Shown here piece by piece: positions 34,579 to 43,462 of a DNA stretch of 64,000 nt (its first letter is position 1; each line of letters opens with the position of its first letter). This DNA is from Arthrobacter citreus (GTDB lineage: Bacteria > Bacillota > Bacilli > Bacillales > Bacillaceae_G). The position numbers were made by a program, and so were the translations under genes. The notes under the pieces were generated by a model. That model saw nothing but the letters and a program-made list of their open reading frames with translations, searched no databases and was not told where the DNA came from. The stretch covers positions 1,550,001 through 1,614,000 of the forward strand of contig CP053688.1 of assembly GCA_013200995.1 (NCBI GenBank), in the 5' to 3' direction.

Positions 34579-35913
34579 TTAATACACTGACATGTATTGA
34601 TCTCTTTCCCAAGGGTGAACTTGAGTTCGGAAGATATCCCATTCGATTTCTTTTGCTTCTACAAAGTGTTCGAATAAGTGAGATCCTAAAGCACCTACAA
34701 TAACTTCATCAGTTTTTAATAGGTCAAGTGCAGCTGCTAAAGTTGCTGGTAAGTCGATGATACCAACTTCTTCGCGCTCTTCTTTAGACATAACGTAGAT
34801 GTTACGGTCTACTGGAGCTGGAGCTTCTAATTTATTTTTAATTCCGTCTAAGCCTGCTGCTAATAATACTGATAATGCTAAGTATGGGTTTGCAGCTGGG
34901 TCAACTGAACGTACTTCTACACGTGTGCTTAAACCACGAGATGCAGGAATACGAATTAGTGGACTACGGTTTCTTGCAGACCAAGCAACGTAACATGGAG
35001 CTTCGTAACCTGGTACTAAACGTTTGTATGAGTTTACAGTTGGGTTTGTAACAGCTGTAAAGTTTGGTGCGTGTTTTAAGATACCTGCGATAAAGTGACG
35101 TGCAGTTTCGCTTAAACCTAATTCACCAGACTCATCGTAGAATGCGTTTTTGCCATTTGTAAATAATGATAAGTTACAGTGCATACCTGATCCGTTAACA
35201 CCGAATAATGGTTTTGGCATGAATGTTGCATGTAAACCGTGTTTACGTGCGATTGTTTTTACAACTAATTTAAATGTTTGAATGTCATCACAAGCTTTGA
35301 TTGCGCCAGCATATTTGAAATCAATTTCATGTTGTCCTGGAGCTACTTCGTGGTGAGATGCTTCGATTTCAAAGCCCATTTCTTCAAGTTCAAGAACGAT
35401 ATCACGACGGCAGTTTTCACCTAGGTCAGTTGGAGCTAAGTCGAAATAACCACCTTTATCGTTTAATTCAAGAGTTGGTTCGCCTTTTTCATCTAATTTA
35501 AATAAAAAGAATTCTGGCTCAGGTCCTAAGTTGAAATCCGTGAAGCCTAAAGCTTCCATTTCTTTTAACATACGTTTTAAGTTATTACGAGGATCTCCTT
35601 CAAATGGAGTACCGTCTGCATTGTAGATATCACAGATTAAACGAGCTACTTTTCCTTTTTCAGCAGTCCATGGGAATACTACCCAAGTGTCTAAATCTGG
35701 GAATAAGTACATATCTGATTCTTCGATACGAACGAATCCTTCGATTGAAGAACCGTCAAACATCATTTTATTATCTAAAGCTTTTTCAAGCTGACTTACT
35801 GGAATTTCAACGTTTTTGATAATTCCTAGTAAATCCGTAAATTGTAAACGTATGTACTTTACGTTTTGTTCTTTTGAAATACGGAAAATATCTTCTTTAG
35901 TAAACTTAGCCAT
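34579..35913 (-). CDS. glnA: Glutamine synthetase, type I-alpha
   Basis: A 444-residue enzyme that makes glutamine from glutamate, ammonia and ATP. Its length equals B. subtilis GlnA. Present are [18 protein letters not shown], with Arg62 (the residue tied to feedback inhibition in the Bacillus enzyme), [11 protein letters not shown], the metal-site [28 protein letters not shown] and the flap [12 protein letters not shown] with Glu304. An earlier in-frame start would add 28 residues of non-family sequence. I use the ATG at 35913, preceded by AAAGGGGA. It is third in the glnR cluster, behind a second synthetase gene. Confidence 0.97.
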   Translation of the reverse strand: MAKFTKEDIFRISKEQNVKYIRLQFTDLLGIIKNVEIPVSQLEKALDNKMMFDGSSIEGFVRIEESDMYLFPDLDTWVVFPWTAEKGKVARLICDIYNADGTPFEGDPRNNLKRMLKEMEALGFTDFNLGPEPEFFLFKLDEKGEPTLELNDKGGYFDLAPTDLGENCRRDIVLELEEMGFEIEASHHEVAPGQHEIDFKYAGAIKACDDIQTFKLVVKTIARKHGLHATFMPKPLFGVNGSGMHCNLSLFTNGKNAFYDESGELGLSETARHFIAGILKHAPNFTAVTNPTVNSYKRLVPGYEAPCYVAWSARNRSPLIRIPASRGLSTRVEVRSVDPAANPYLALSVLLAAGLDGIKNKLEAPAPVDRNIYVMSKEEREEVGIIDLPATLAAALDLLKTDEVIVGALGSHLFEHFVEAKEIEWDIFRTQVHPWERDQYMSVY

Positions 35914-35966
35914 TATAAAAGTTCCCCTTTCGTATGCAACAAACAAAATTAGTCTAACACACTTTA

Positions 35967-36012
35967 AAATAGAAAAGTAGAGAGATTCTACTTCCACTTT
36001 TCTATTTTTTTA
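35967..36012. terminator. Hairpin between the two glutamine synthetase genes
   Basis: AGAAAAGT...ACTTTTCT stem with an internal AGTAGA/TCT pairing. The T-run is strong on the plus-strand side and only TATTTT on the gene side. On the minus-strand transcript it may be a leaky terminator that sets relative expression of the two genes. Confidence 0.5.
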
Positions 36013-36028
36013 TTTTAAATTTTAGTGA

Positions 36029-37330
36029 TTAGCAGTTTAAATATGTTTCTTTTTCCCATTCTGATACACGCAGTCGATATGCATCCCATTCTTCTTTTTT
36101 GTTTTGAAGGAAGGAATAAAATACGTGTTTCCCTAAAACTTGCTGTAAAAATTCACTGTTTTCTAGTTCTGCAACTGCTTCAAGTAAGCTTCCAGGTAAT
36201 GTTTCAATTCCTTCTGCTTTTCTTGTTACATCATCCATCTTATACAAGTTTTCACTGCGTTCAGATGGAGGAGTTAATTTTCTTTCAATTCCATCCAATC
36301 CTGCAGAAAGTAATACAGCTAAAGCTAAATATGGATTTGCAGATGGATCTGGATTTCGTACTTCGATTCGAGTACCTGCACCTCTTGCAGCTGGTATACG
36401 AATTGTACATGTACGATTACTTTGTGACCAAGCTACATAGACTGGTGCTTCATAACCTGGAACTAAACGTTTATATGAATTAACAGTTGGATTTGTGACT
36501 GAAGCATTCGCTCGAGCGTGTGTTAATACACCTGCAATAAATTGTCGAGCTGTTTCAGATAAACCAATTGAATCATGTTGATCATAAAATACATTACCAT
36601 TATCATTTCCTAGACTCATATGACAATGCATACCTGAGCCATTTTCACCGAATATTGGTTTTGGCATAAAAGTTGCAACTAAACCATGTTTTTCAGCAAT
36701 TGTTTTAACTGTATATTTAAATAATTGAATATTATCAGCTGTTTGTAATCCTGGTGCGTATTTCCAATCGATCTCATGTTGACCGATTGCTACTTCGTGA
36801 TGTAAGGCCTCAACTTCTAATCCTAGTGACTGAAGTGCTTTCGTAACTTCACGACGTATTGTAACTGTTTTATCTAGGGGAGCTACATCAAAATATCCAC
36901 CGTTGTCATTTGGCACTAATTGATTTCCTTCTTTAGAAAATAAGAAGAATTCTGGTTCAGGGCCGACATTAAATGAAGTAAATCCTTTATCAGTTGCTTT
37001 TTCAATTGCACGTTTCAATACATTTCTTGGATCACCTTCAAACGGTGTCCCATCAGGATAATGAACATCACAAATGAAAAGTCCAACTTTCTCTGTAACA
37101 TCAACTTTCCAAGTATTCAAATCTGGAAAAAGCATCATGTCACTTGCTTCAATTTTCGTGAAGCCATTAATACTTGAGCCATCAAACATAGTTTCGTTGT
37201 TAAGTATTTTTTCAATTTGAGTAATCGGTAGTTCTAAATGTTTGAATACCCCTTCTATATCTGTAAAAAATAACTGTACAAACTCAAGGCTATATTTATC
37301 AACAGATTTTAAAATCGTTTCTTTAATCAT
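36029..37330 (-). CDS. Second type I glutamine synthetase paralogue
   Basis: A 433-residue glutamine synthetase that keeps the catalytic pattern: [48 protein letters not shown], the flap PGYEAPVYVAWS with Glu294, and RIPAARGAGTRIEVRNPDPSANPYLA. The residue aligned with the feedback Arg62 of GlnA is Lys59 (GFTKIEASDM). The ATP-side loop reads SQSNRTCTIRIPA instead of [13 protein letters not shown]. The C-terminus, which in GlnA contacts GlnR, has diverged (EWEKETYLNC against [11 protein letters not shown]). It sits between glnR and glnA, so it is probably expressed from the GlnR-controlled promoter. Whether it makes glutamine or acts on another amine is open. Confidence 0.88.
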   Translation of the reverse strand: MIKETILKSVDKYSLEFVQLFFTDIEGVFKHLELPITQIEKILNNETMFDGSSINGFTKIEASDMMLFPDLNTWKVDVTEKVGLFICDVHYPDGTPFEGDPRNVLKRAIEKATDKGFTSFNVGPEPEFFLFSKEGNQLVPNDNGGYFDVAPLDKTVTIRREVTKALQSLGLEVEALHHEVAIGQHEIDWKYAPGLQTADNIQLFKYTVKTIAEKHGLVATFMPKPIFGENGSGMHCHMSLGNDNGNVFYDQHDSIGLSETARQFIAGVLTHARANASVTNPTVNSYKRLVPGYEAPVYVAWSQSNRTCTIRIPAARGAGTRIEVRNPDPSANPYLALAVLLSAGLDGIERKLTPPSERSENLYKMDDVTRKAEGIETLPGSLLEAVAELENSEFLQQVLGKHVFYSFLQNKKEEWDAYRLRVSEWEKETYLNC

Positions 37331-37387
37331 TTATATTTCCCCCCATATAAATATAAAAGCTAGAAAAATCCGGTCTTAATCAATATC

Positions 37388-37789
37388 TTAATGAAAGAAT
37401 CGAGACATATCTCCTTGGCGTAGAGAAGTTTTTCCTAATTTACCATTTTGATATAACTCTTGGCGAAGCATTTTTCGAAGCTGTTCATCTGATATTGATT
37501 TTTCAACTATAACTTGTTGCACGACAGTTTCTTTGGATTTTTCTGACGATTTTAAATGGAGTACTTCTTTAATTCCTGCTAAATTCAAGCCTTGTTCGAT
37601 AAATGTTTTTATCTCTAATAATCGATCGACGTCGTTGAAAGAAAATAATCTACGATTACCTTCAGTACGTGCCGGTCGAATTAAATCATGCTCTTCATAA
37701 TATCGAATTTGTCTTGCAGATAATTCAGTTAACGAAATGACTATTCCAATCGGGAAAAGTGGCGTTGAGCGTCTTACTTGATCATTCAT
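37388..37789 (-). CDS. glnR: MerR-family nitrogen regulator GlnR
   Basis: A 133-residue repressor with a winged helix at residues 10-80 ([68 protein letters not shown]). A short C-terminal tail senses feedback-inhibited glutamine synthetase in Bacillus. Length and order (glnR then synthetase) match B. subtilis glnRA. A perfect GlnR box and a near-perfect one overlie its own promoter, so the operon should be shut off under nitrogen excess. The next gene starts 57 bp downstream. Confidence 0.96.
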   Translation of the reverse strand: MNDQVRRSTPLFPIGIVISLTELSARQIRYYEEHDLIRPARTEGNRRLFSFNDVDRLLEIKTFIEQGLNLAGIKEVLHLKSSEKSKETVVQQVIVEKSISDEQLRKMLRQELYQNGKLGKTSLRQGDMSRFFH

Positions 37790-37818
37790 AGCAATGCTCC
37801 TTTCGTTCTTCTATTAGT

Positions 37819-37869
37819 ATTTTATTCCATGTCAGATAATCTGTCAATACGATGTTAGAAAATCTAACA
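37819..37869 (-). promoter_or_regulatory. glnR promoter with two GlnR/TnrA boxes
   Basis: On the minus strand TTGACA (37842-37847) and TAAAAT (37819-37824) are 17 bp apart. TGTTA-N7-TAACA at 37853-37869 fits the GlnR/TnrA consensus TGTNA-N7-TNACA exactly. TGTCA-N7-TGTCA at 37830-37846 fits with one mismatch and overlaps the -35 and spacer. The spacing resembles the two operator sites of B. subtilis glnRA. Confidence 0.9.
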
Positions 37870-37924
37870 TGAAATTATTTGTTTTTTATTCTATGCAATA
37901 TTTATTAAAATTCTACTATTTATT

Positions 37925-37976
37925 AAAAAAAAAGAGGCCATCCGAATGGTCAGCGTATCGACACATAGGCGGCCTA
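37925..37976 (-). terminator. GC-rich hairpin with T-run; possible end of a small RNA
   Basis: A stretch of about 42 bp of unusually GC-rich DNA folds as AGGCCgCC...GGatGGCCT with an inner GTC/GAC pairing. On the minus strand it is followed by nine T (one C interrupts near the start). It lies about 395 bp beyond the mtnA terminator and just upstream of the glnR promoter, so it ends no known gene. Confidence 0.5.
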
Positions 37977-38241
37977 TTTTAAATTCCAAAAAAATTGCAG
38001 TTCTTCGTCTGTCTTACAGCTAAATGTGGGGTATTTTTGAAGTATTTTTCATTTAGATTTGCATGTATGATCCTCATTTATAGATTTCCAGCTATTTTCG
38101 TTACTTTTTTAGTTCATTTAAGGTGAATTAGCGCAAATTTACTAAATTTTTATTTTTGTGCATCTACTTTTGAGCAATTAATATGATCAGATACCCTAAC
38201 CCGTATGGGTAATATCTTATCCAAAATAGAATTCCTGTTAA

Positions 38242-38338
38242 TTTAATTGCAGTTTCACCAGTTTTATTCATTTTAATTGCAGTTTCACTTTACTTAATCG
38301 CACCTTTCACAGTTTAATTTGCACGTTCAACTCAAACT
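38242..38338. repeat. Degenerate 21-bp tandem array, core TTTAATTGCAG
   Basis: Core units start at 38242 and 38272 (TTTAATTGCAG, both followed by TTTCAC), 38293 (CTTAATCGCAC) and 38314 (TTAATTTGCAC). Spacings are 30, 21 and 21 bp. The 8-10 bp between cores vary. The same core and period occur at 50711-50844. The remaining 37977-38241 sequence is AT-rich with possible decayed units but no clear phasing. Confidence 0.7.
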
Positions 38339-38369
38339 ACTCTTATTTTTGAATTTCCTATAAATATAA

Positions 38370-38411
38370 AAATAAGGATGCCTAAAAATGTTACACTTTT
38401 AAGGCATCCTG
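38370..38411 (-). terminator. Terminator of mtnKA
   Basis: AGGATGCCT / AGGCATCCT stem extended by AAAA/TTTT, followed on the minus strand by TTATTTTTATATTT. It lies about 190 bp past the mtnA stop. The flank TTCCTATAAATA at 38355-38366 recurs beside the terminator at 50876. Confidence 0.78.
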
Positions 38412-38597
38412 TTTCTATTAATATTCAATTATAAAAATCGTTTAGTTAATGCAAAAATAGTACATCTAAATTCATAGGAATATACAAACTCACATAAAGA
38501 TATTCATCCGCTCGTAATTACTTTTTACTAGTTTCTTCCTATATAAATAATTTCGGAATAACTTTGTATTAAATCACTAGATAATGCATTATTTATA

Positions 38598-39647
38598 TTA
38601 AACTTCTTCCCAACCTTTGAATGTTTCTTTAAAATTACTCGAAACAATTCCCTTTTCTGTAATAATTGCTGTTATTAGTTCATTCGGTGTTACATCAAAT
38701 GCTGGGTTAAGAACATTAATTCCTTCAGGTGCAATTTGAATATTTCCGATATGTGTTACTTCCGTTCGGTCGCGTTGTTCGATGACAATTTCATTACCTG
38801 ATTCGATTGATGTATCGATTGTTGATAAAGGCGCAGCTACATAAAATGGAATTTGATAAAAGTTTGCTAATATCGCTAATTGTAATGTTCCAATTTTATT
38901 TGCAGTGTCACCATTTGCAGTAATACGATCAGCTCCAACAATGACTGCGTCCACTTTTTTATTTTGTAATAAGTAGCCGACCATATTATCAGTTAGTAAT
39001 GTAACTGGGATACCGCTTTGGTTTAGCTCCCAAGATGTAAGTCTTGCGCCTTGAAATACTGGTCTTGTTTCTGTTGCATACGCAGAAATTTCCCAGCCTT
39101 TTTCTTTTGCTAAGTGCAATGGCGCAAGCGCTGTACCATATCGGCTTGTAGCAATACTACCTGCATTACAATGTGTCAATACAGCCGCTCCATTATGCAA
39201 TAATGTTAAAGCGTTTTCACCAATTTCCTTGCAAGTCGCTTCATCTTCTACATGTAGTTTGATCGCTTCTTCCATAATGATTAACTTAGCCTCAGAAACT
39301 GTCTTTGCTTCTTTACTAGCTCCAATTAGTCTTTCAACCGCCCAAGCTAAATTTACTGCAGTAGGTCTTGCGCTAATTAATTCATCAGCTAATACTCTTG
39401 CTTGAGTATGAAATTCATCGATCTGTTCAGTCTGAATTTCTCGAACGCCTAAATATAGACCATAAGCTGCTGCTAAACCAATCGCAGGTGCGCCTCTTAC
39501 TTGTAGCTTAACGATTGCTTCTCGTACATCAAGCAATGTAGTTGCATCAAAATAATAAATTTCAGTTGGTAATTTCGTTTGATCTAAAATTTTTAAACTC
39601 TCACCGTTCCATTGTAAAGATTCGGGTATTTGCTGTAATGTAGTCAT
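38598..39647 (-). CDS. mtnA: S-methyl-5-thioribose-1-phosphate isomerase
   Basis: A 349-residue enzyme of the methionine salvage pathway that turns methylthioribose-1-phosphate into methylthioribulose-1-phosphate. It belongs to the eIF2B-alpha-like fold. RGAPAIGLAAAYGLYLG, LTHCNAGSIATSRYGTAL with the catalytic Cys, and VIVGADRITANGDTANKIGT with the catalytic Asp are all present. Its length is close to B. subtilis MtnA (353). It begins 3 bp after mtnK, and its ribosome site lies inside the end of mtnK. The pair is controlled by the SAM riboswitch at 40848-41062. Confidence 0.95.
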   Translation of the reverse strand: MTTLQQIPESLQWNGESLKILDQTKLPTEIYYFDATTLLDVREAIVKLQVRGAPAIGLAAAYGLYLGVREIQTEQIDEFHTQARVLADELISARPTAVNLAWAVERLIGASKEAKTVSEAKLIIMEEAIKLHVEDEATCKEIGENALTLLHNGAAVLTHCNAGSIATSRYGTALAPLHLAKEKGWEISAYATETRPVFQGARLTSWELNQSGIPVTLLTDNMVGYLLQNKKVDAVIVGADRITANGDTANKIGTLQLAILANFYQIPFYVAAPLSTIDTSIESGNEIVIEQRDRTEVTHIGNIQIAPEGINVLNPAFDVTPNELITAIITEKGIVSSNFKETFKGWEEV

Positions 39648-39650
39648 CGA

Positions 39651-40820
39651 TTATTTCTCCAATCCAATTATTAAATTACCAATATTGTTAATATTAAATC
39701 TATTTTTAATGCAAAATGCTCCGAATTTTAAGACTTTTTTCTTTACTTGAATTTTTTGATTTTCCTCAAGTGAATCAATATCTTCAACATGAGCAAGACC
39801 GATACTTCTTCGGATTAATTCGCATCCAATTACTCCAATTGCGTCCACCCAGTACCCCTCTAATTTTTCTTTAATTAGAGCCTGTTGGTTAAATGGTCTA
39901 ACACTATGCTCTTCCCATAATCGAATAAATGTTTCATTAAAAACTTTTTCAATGTTTAAAATATGTTCAACAATTTCTTCTTTTTGCTCAGTTCGGCTGA
40001 AAAGTTGAAAAATTAAATTCGCTTGAATTTGACCTAAATCAAACCCGATTGGTCCTACAAACGCAAACTCTGGGTCAATAACTTTTGTTTCTGTTGCAGA
40101 CACGAAAATACTTCCTGTATGTAAATCTCCGTGTAATAACGCTTCTTTTTTTGATAAAAAGTCTAATTTTAACTTTGCTACTTCTATTTGTAGAGCTTCA
40201 TCATTCCAAAGTTCTTGAATTACTTCTGTTAGCTCTGCTTCATAACTGTTTGTTTCGCAGTTAAAGTATGGGTCAGTATAAACAAGATTTTCTGTTATAT
40301 CACAAAGTTCTGGATTGTTAAATAGATACTCTAGCTCTTTTTTCTTAGCTGGAGTTGTTCCGAGATCAGAAGTAAAAAATAACGATTTTGCTAAAAAATC
40401 ACCGATATGTTCTGCCAAAAACGGGTAACTCTTTTTCTCAATTAAGCCTTTTCGTAAAATTTGTAAATGTGAAAGGTCTTCCATTACTGTTACAGCTTGC
40501 TCTTCATCATGTTCTAAAATTTCCGGTGAATGTAATGGAATTAAATCATTATATATTTTTGTTGCATTACTCTCGATTGTTGCTCTATTTAATGTCAGAG
40601 GCCAGCTTTCACCAACAACTTTTGCATAAGGTAAAGCTTGTTTTATGATTAAGCCTTTTTCGCTTCCTACTGGTGTAACTTTGAAAACTAAGTTTAAATT
40701 TCCATCGCCGATCTCTACACTTTCACATAATTCATTTGTAAAATAACCTAATTTTTGTAAATAAGTAATTGCAGTTGCCTCTGTTAAAGGTCTATATTCT
40801 TTTCTTTGAATGACAGTCAT
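39651..40820 (-). CDS. mtnK: Methylthioribose kinase
   Basis: A 389-residue kinase of the aminoglycoside-phosphotransferase fold that phosphorylates 5-methylthioribose. The start region LGYFTNELCESVEIGDGNLNLVFKV carries the nucleotide loop. LLHGDLHTGSIFV holds the catalytic HGD. VIDPEFAFVGPIGFDLGQIQANL is the metal-binding segment typical of MtnK. Earlier in-frame starts would run into the riboswitch terminator. The ATG at 40820 follows GAGGGGG by 9 nt and gives the family length (B. subtilis 397). It is the first gene of mtnKA. Confidence 0.95.
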   Translation of the reverse strand: MTVIQRKEYRPLTEATAITYLQKLGYFTNELCESVEIGDGNLNLVFKVTPVGSEKGLIIKQALPYAKVVGESWPLTLNRATIESNATKIYNDLIPLHSPEILEHDEEQAVTVMEDLSHLQILRKGLIEKKSYPFLAEHIGDFLAKSLFFTSDLGTTPAKKKELEYLFNNPELCDITENLVYTDPYFNCETNSYEAELTEVIQELWNDEALQIEVAKLKLDFLSKKEALLHGDLHTGSIFVSATETKVIDPEFAFVGPIGFDLGQIQANLIFQLFSRTEQKEEIVEHILNIEKVFNETFIRLWEEHSVRPFNQQALIKEKLEGYWVDAIGVIGCELIRRSIGLAHVEDIDSLEENQKIQVKKKVLKFGAFCIKNRFNINNIGNLIIGLEK

Positions 40821-40847
40821 ACAATTCATCCCCCTCGATTTTGACAA

Positions 40848-41062
40848 AATAAAAAGCCTCTTTTCCGAGACGAAAAGAGGCAATGTTAATTGGCTTTCGT
40901 CTCTTATCTACCAGAAAATTACTTTTCTGTTGGAATTAGCACCGTGCCTTACTGAGCAATTAAGCTCAGGCGTATTTATTACGCCCCATCTCACAATGGT
41001 ATTACAGTCGGTTGCTGGGCATCATCGGGCCAAATCCCTCCGCCTACTCGAAATAAGAGTTC
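40848..41062 (-). promoter_or_regulatory. SAM (S-box) riboswitch of mtnKA
   Basis: The minus strand shows the S-box core: GGCGGAGGGATTTGGCCC, GATGATGCCCAGCAACC and GGCACGGTGCTAATTCC, with P1 formed by CTCTTAT / ATAAGAG. GAGACGAAA in the 3' side of P1 can instead pair with TTTCGTCTC. That segment is the loop side of the terminator GCCTCTTTT / AAAAGAGGC (40848-40881), which ends in TTTTT. Bound SAM should therefore stop transcription before mtnK. Confidence 0.95.
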
Positions 41063-41110
41063 GCATATTTGATTTTATACTCGTATTTTAATTTAAAGAA
41101 TTTTAGTTTG

Positions 41111-41908
41111 TCAATTACTTTTTTGTAATTTTTTATAGATTCCTTCTCTTCTGTCTTCGAAGATTGGGATTGTACCGCGTATTTCATCGACTTTTTTAGG
41201 ATCAATTTCGCCAAAAATGATTTCCTCATTCGGACTACCTTTTGAAATTACTTCTCCCCAAGGATCGATTATCATCGAGCCTCCTCCAAAAGTATTCGCT
41301 AAATCCTTACCTACTCGATTACATGCTACGACATAGCATTGATTTTCAATTGCTCTTGCTTTTAATAATGTTTCCCAATGATTCATTCGTTGAATTGGCC
41401 ATTCTGCAACAAAAAATAATACTTTTGCGCCTTTTTGAGAATGAGCTCCGATCCATTCTGGGAAACGCAAATCATAACAAACAAAACCTGCGGCAGTTAA
41501 ACCATAAATTTCAAAAAGCCCATCGGTCTCACCTGCTTGAAGATAGTGATGCTCGTTCATTAGCTGGAACAAATGAATTTTATCATACGTTTTAACGATT
41601 TCACCTGTTTTGCTTATAACAATTAAAGTATTGGTGACACCATTTTCTCGCGCAATTGGAAATGATCCACAAATTAACGTTACATTATTTGATTTTGCTA
41701 TTAACTGGAGTTCAGAAATAATTTCCTCTTGATCAGCAGTATGCAATCCAATTTCTTCCAAACAATAGCCTGTTGTCCATAACTCCGGTAATACAATTAC
41801 CTCTACATTTTCTTTTACAGCCTCAATAATTTTAGATTTCATATTCTCAAAATTAGCTCTTGATTTGCCTAAAATAACGTCAGATTGAATGCAAGCAATT
41901 TTCAACAT
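41111..41908 (-). CDS. mtnU: Nitrilase-family amidase of methionine salvage (MtnU/omega-amidase type)
   Basis: A 265-residue carbon-nitrogen hydrolase with the catalytic triad Glu42 (VLPELW), Lys110 (YDKIHLF) and Cys144 (GFVCYDLRFPE). In Bacillus mtn clusters this enzyme sits beside mtnE. It is thought to hydrolyse the alpha-keto acid amide formed when the transaminase uses glutamine (omega-amidase), pulling the reaction forward. Here it is divergent from mtnE with 149 bp between. Its end is 49 bp before the mtnK riboswitch. The ATG follows AGGGTG. Confidence 0.85.
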   Translation of the reverse strand: MLKIACIQSDVILGKSRANFENMKSKIIEAVKENVEVIVLPELWTTGYCLEEIGLHTADQEEIISELQLIAKSNNVTLICGSFPIARENGVTNTLIVISKTGEIVKTYDKIHLFQLMNEHHYLQAGETDGLFEIYGLTAAGFVCYDLRFPEWIGAHSQKGAKVLFFVAEWPIQRMNHWETLLKARAIENQCYVVACNRVGKDLANTFGGGSMIIDPWGEVISKGSPNEEIIFGEIDPKKVDEIRGTIPIFEDRREGIYKKLQKSN

Positions 41909-42057
41909 AATTTATTCACCCTATTCTAAATTTTATAGACATTTTTAAATCGAGCATATATGATGGTGAAAGTTATTGCAACAGTCGTTCATGAAAATCA
42001 TTCGATTACAAAACGATCTAATCTACTTAAATAAATTCTATTTTTGGAGTGATTAAC

Positions 42058-43236
42058 TTGAATCATAATAAACTATTAAACAATTTACCTAAACAATTTT
42101 TTGCATCACTCGTTCAAAAAGTCAATGAGTCAATCAATAAAGGTCATGATGTGATAAATCTTGGTCAAGGAAATCCAGATCAACCAACACCAGACCATAT
42201 TATAAAAGCGTTGCAGCAATCTGTTGAAAATCCAACAACTCATCGTTATTCACCTTTTAGAGGGATGAGTACATTAAAAAAAGCTGTTGTAGAATTTTAT
42301 AAACGCGAGTATGATGTTGACTTAGACCCAGAAGAAGAAGTGGCTATTTTATTTGGCGGAAAAGCTGGATTAGTAGAGTTACCACTTTGTTTATGTGACG
42401 AAGGAGATACGATTTTAGTTCCAGACCCAGGATACCCTGACTATTTATCTGGTATTTCTCTTTCTAAAACGGTACCTTATATGCTTCCGTTACTTGAGCA
42501 AAATCAATTTTTACCAGATTATAGCTTAATTCCTCAGAAAGTTTTAGATGCTAGTAAAATTTTATTTATTAATTATCCAAATAACCCTACTGGTGCAATC
42601 GCAACAGAAGAATTTTTTAAACATACTGTGGAGTTAGCAAGAAATAATCATATTACAGTTTGCCATGATTTTGCATACGGTGCTTTTGGATTTGATGGCA
42701 AAAAACCATTAAGTTATCTTCAAACTCCTGGTGCAAAAGAGTGTGGTATTGAAATTTATACACTTTCTAAAACTTATAATATGGCTGGTTGGAGAATCGG
42801 TTTTGCAGTTGGTAATAAAGAGGTCATTTCAGCTATTAATCTATTACAGGACCATCTTTACGTTAGTATTTTCCCAGCTGTTCAAGAGGCTGCCGCTGTT
42901 GCATTAACAGAATCTCAAGAAAGTGTGAAAAAATTATTAGCACTTTATGAAGATCGCAGAAATGTCTTTATTAGCGGTTGTCATGAAATTGGTTGGGAAG
43001 TAACAGCCCCAGCAGGTTCCTTCTTTGCTTGGTTAAAAATTCCTTCAGGATTTACCTCACAAGAATTTGCAGATTTTTTACTTGAAAAGGCACATATTGC
43101 AGTTGCTCCTGGGAATGGTTTTGGCGAATTCGGTGAAGGTTATGTAAGAGTCGGTCTATTATCAGATAGCGAAAGACTAAAGGAAGCGGTTACTAGATTA
43201 AAAGAAATCGAATTATTTTCAAAATTTAATGTTTGA
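42058..43236 (+). CDS. mtnE: Methionine salvage aminotransferase
   Basis: A 392-residue PLP enzyme that transaminates 4-methylthio-2-oxobutyrate to methionine, the last step of salvage. VINLGQGNPDQPTP, VPDPGYPDYLSG, INYPNNPTGAIA and YTLSKTYNMAGWRIGF (Schiff-base Lys) mark the class I fold and match B. subtilis MtnE closely. A GTG at 42049 lies within the GGAGTG ribosome site. The TTG at 42058, 6 nt after the site, is the better start. It is divergent from mtnU and upstream of the second riboswitch. Confidence 0.93.
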   Translation: MNHNKLLNNLPKQFFASLVQKVNESINKGHDVINLGQGNPDQPTPDHIIKALQQSVENPTTHRYSPFRGMSTLKKAVVEFYKREYDVDLDPEEEVAILFGGKAGLVELPLCLCDEGDTILVPDPGYPDYLSGISLSKTVPYMLPLLEQNQFLPDYSLIPQKVLDASKILFINYPNNPTGAIATEEFFKHTVELARNNHITVCHDFAYGAFGFDGKKPLSYLQTPGAKECGIEIYTLSKTYNMAGWRIGFAVGNKEVISAINLLQDHLYVSIFPAVQEAAAVALTESQESVKKLLALYEDRRNVFISGCHEIGWEVTAPAGSFFAWLKIPSGFTSQEFADFLLEKAHIAVAPGNGFGEFGEGYVRVGLLSDSERLKEAVTRLKEIELFSKFNV

Positions 43237-43295
43237 CATTTAGAATTGTTCATGAAATAATGCGATTATATCAAGAATTCAAAATTAAATATTAA

Positions 43296-43436
43296 CTTTA
43301 TTCAGAGTAGGTGGAGGGACCGAGCCCGATGAAACCCGGCAACCGGCTAGTTAGATAGCACGGTGCTAATTCTCGCAGCGTTTTGCTGACAGATAAGGTG
43401 TAGGTAAACCTCTCCTTAGTGAGAGGTTTTTTGTTT
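43296..43436 (+). promoter_or_regulatory. SAM (S-box) riboswitch of mtnWXBD
   Basis: S-box core GTGGAGGGACCGAGCCCGAT, AACCCGGCAACC and GCACGGTGCTAATTC, closed by TTATTC / GATAAGG. The terminator AAACCTCTC / GAGAGGTTT with TTTTTT is at 43405-43434. TAAGG of the P1 3' side can pair with CCTTA of the terminator loop as antiterminator. Bound SAM should block mtnW-X-B-D. Confidence 0.95.
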
Positions 43437-43462
43437 GAATAAATACTTCCGGAGGTTATGAA

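Noticed and set aside
35914..35997. Longer glnA reading from 35997
   Set aside because: The extra 28 residues are not part of the family, lack a ribosome site, and cover the leader; the ATG at 35913 gives the exact family length.
40821..40883. Longer mtnK reading from 40883
   Set aside because: It would read through the riboswitch terminator; the ribosome site lies just before 40820.
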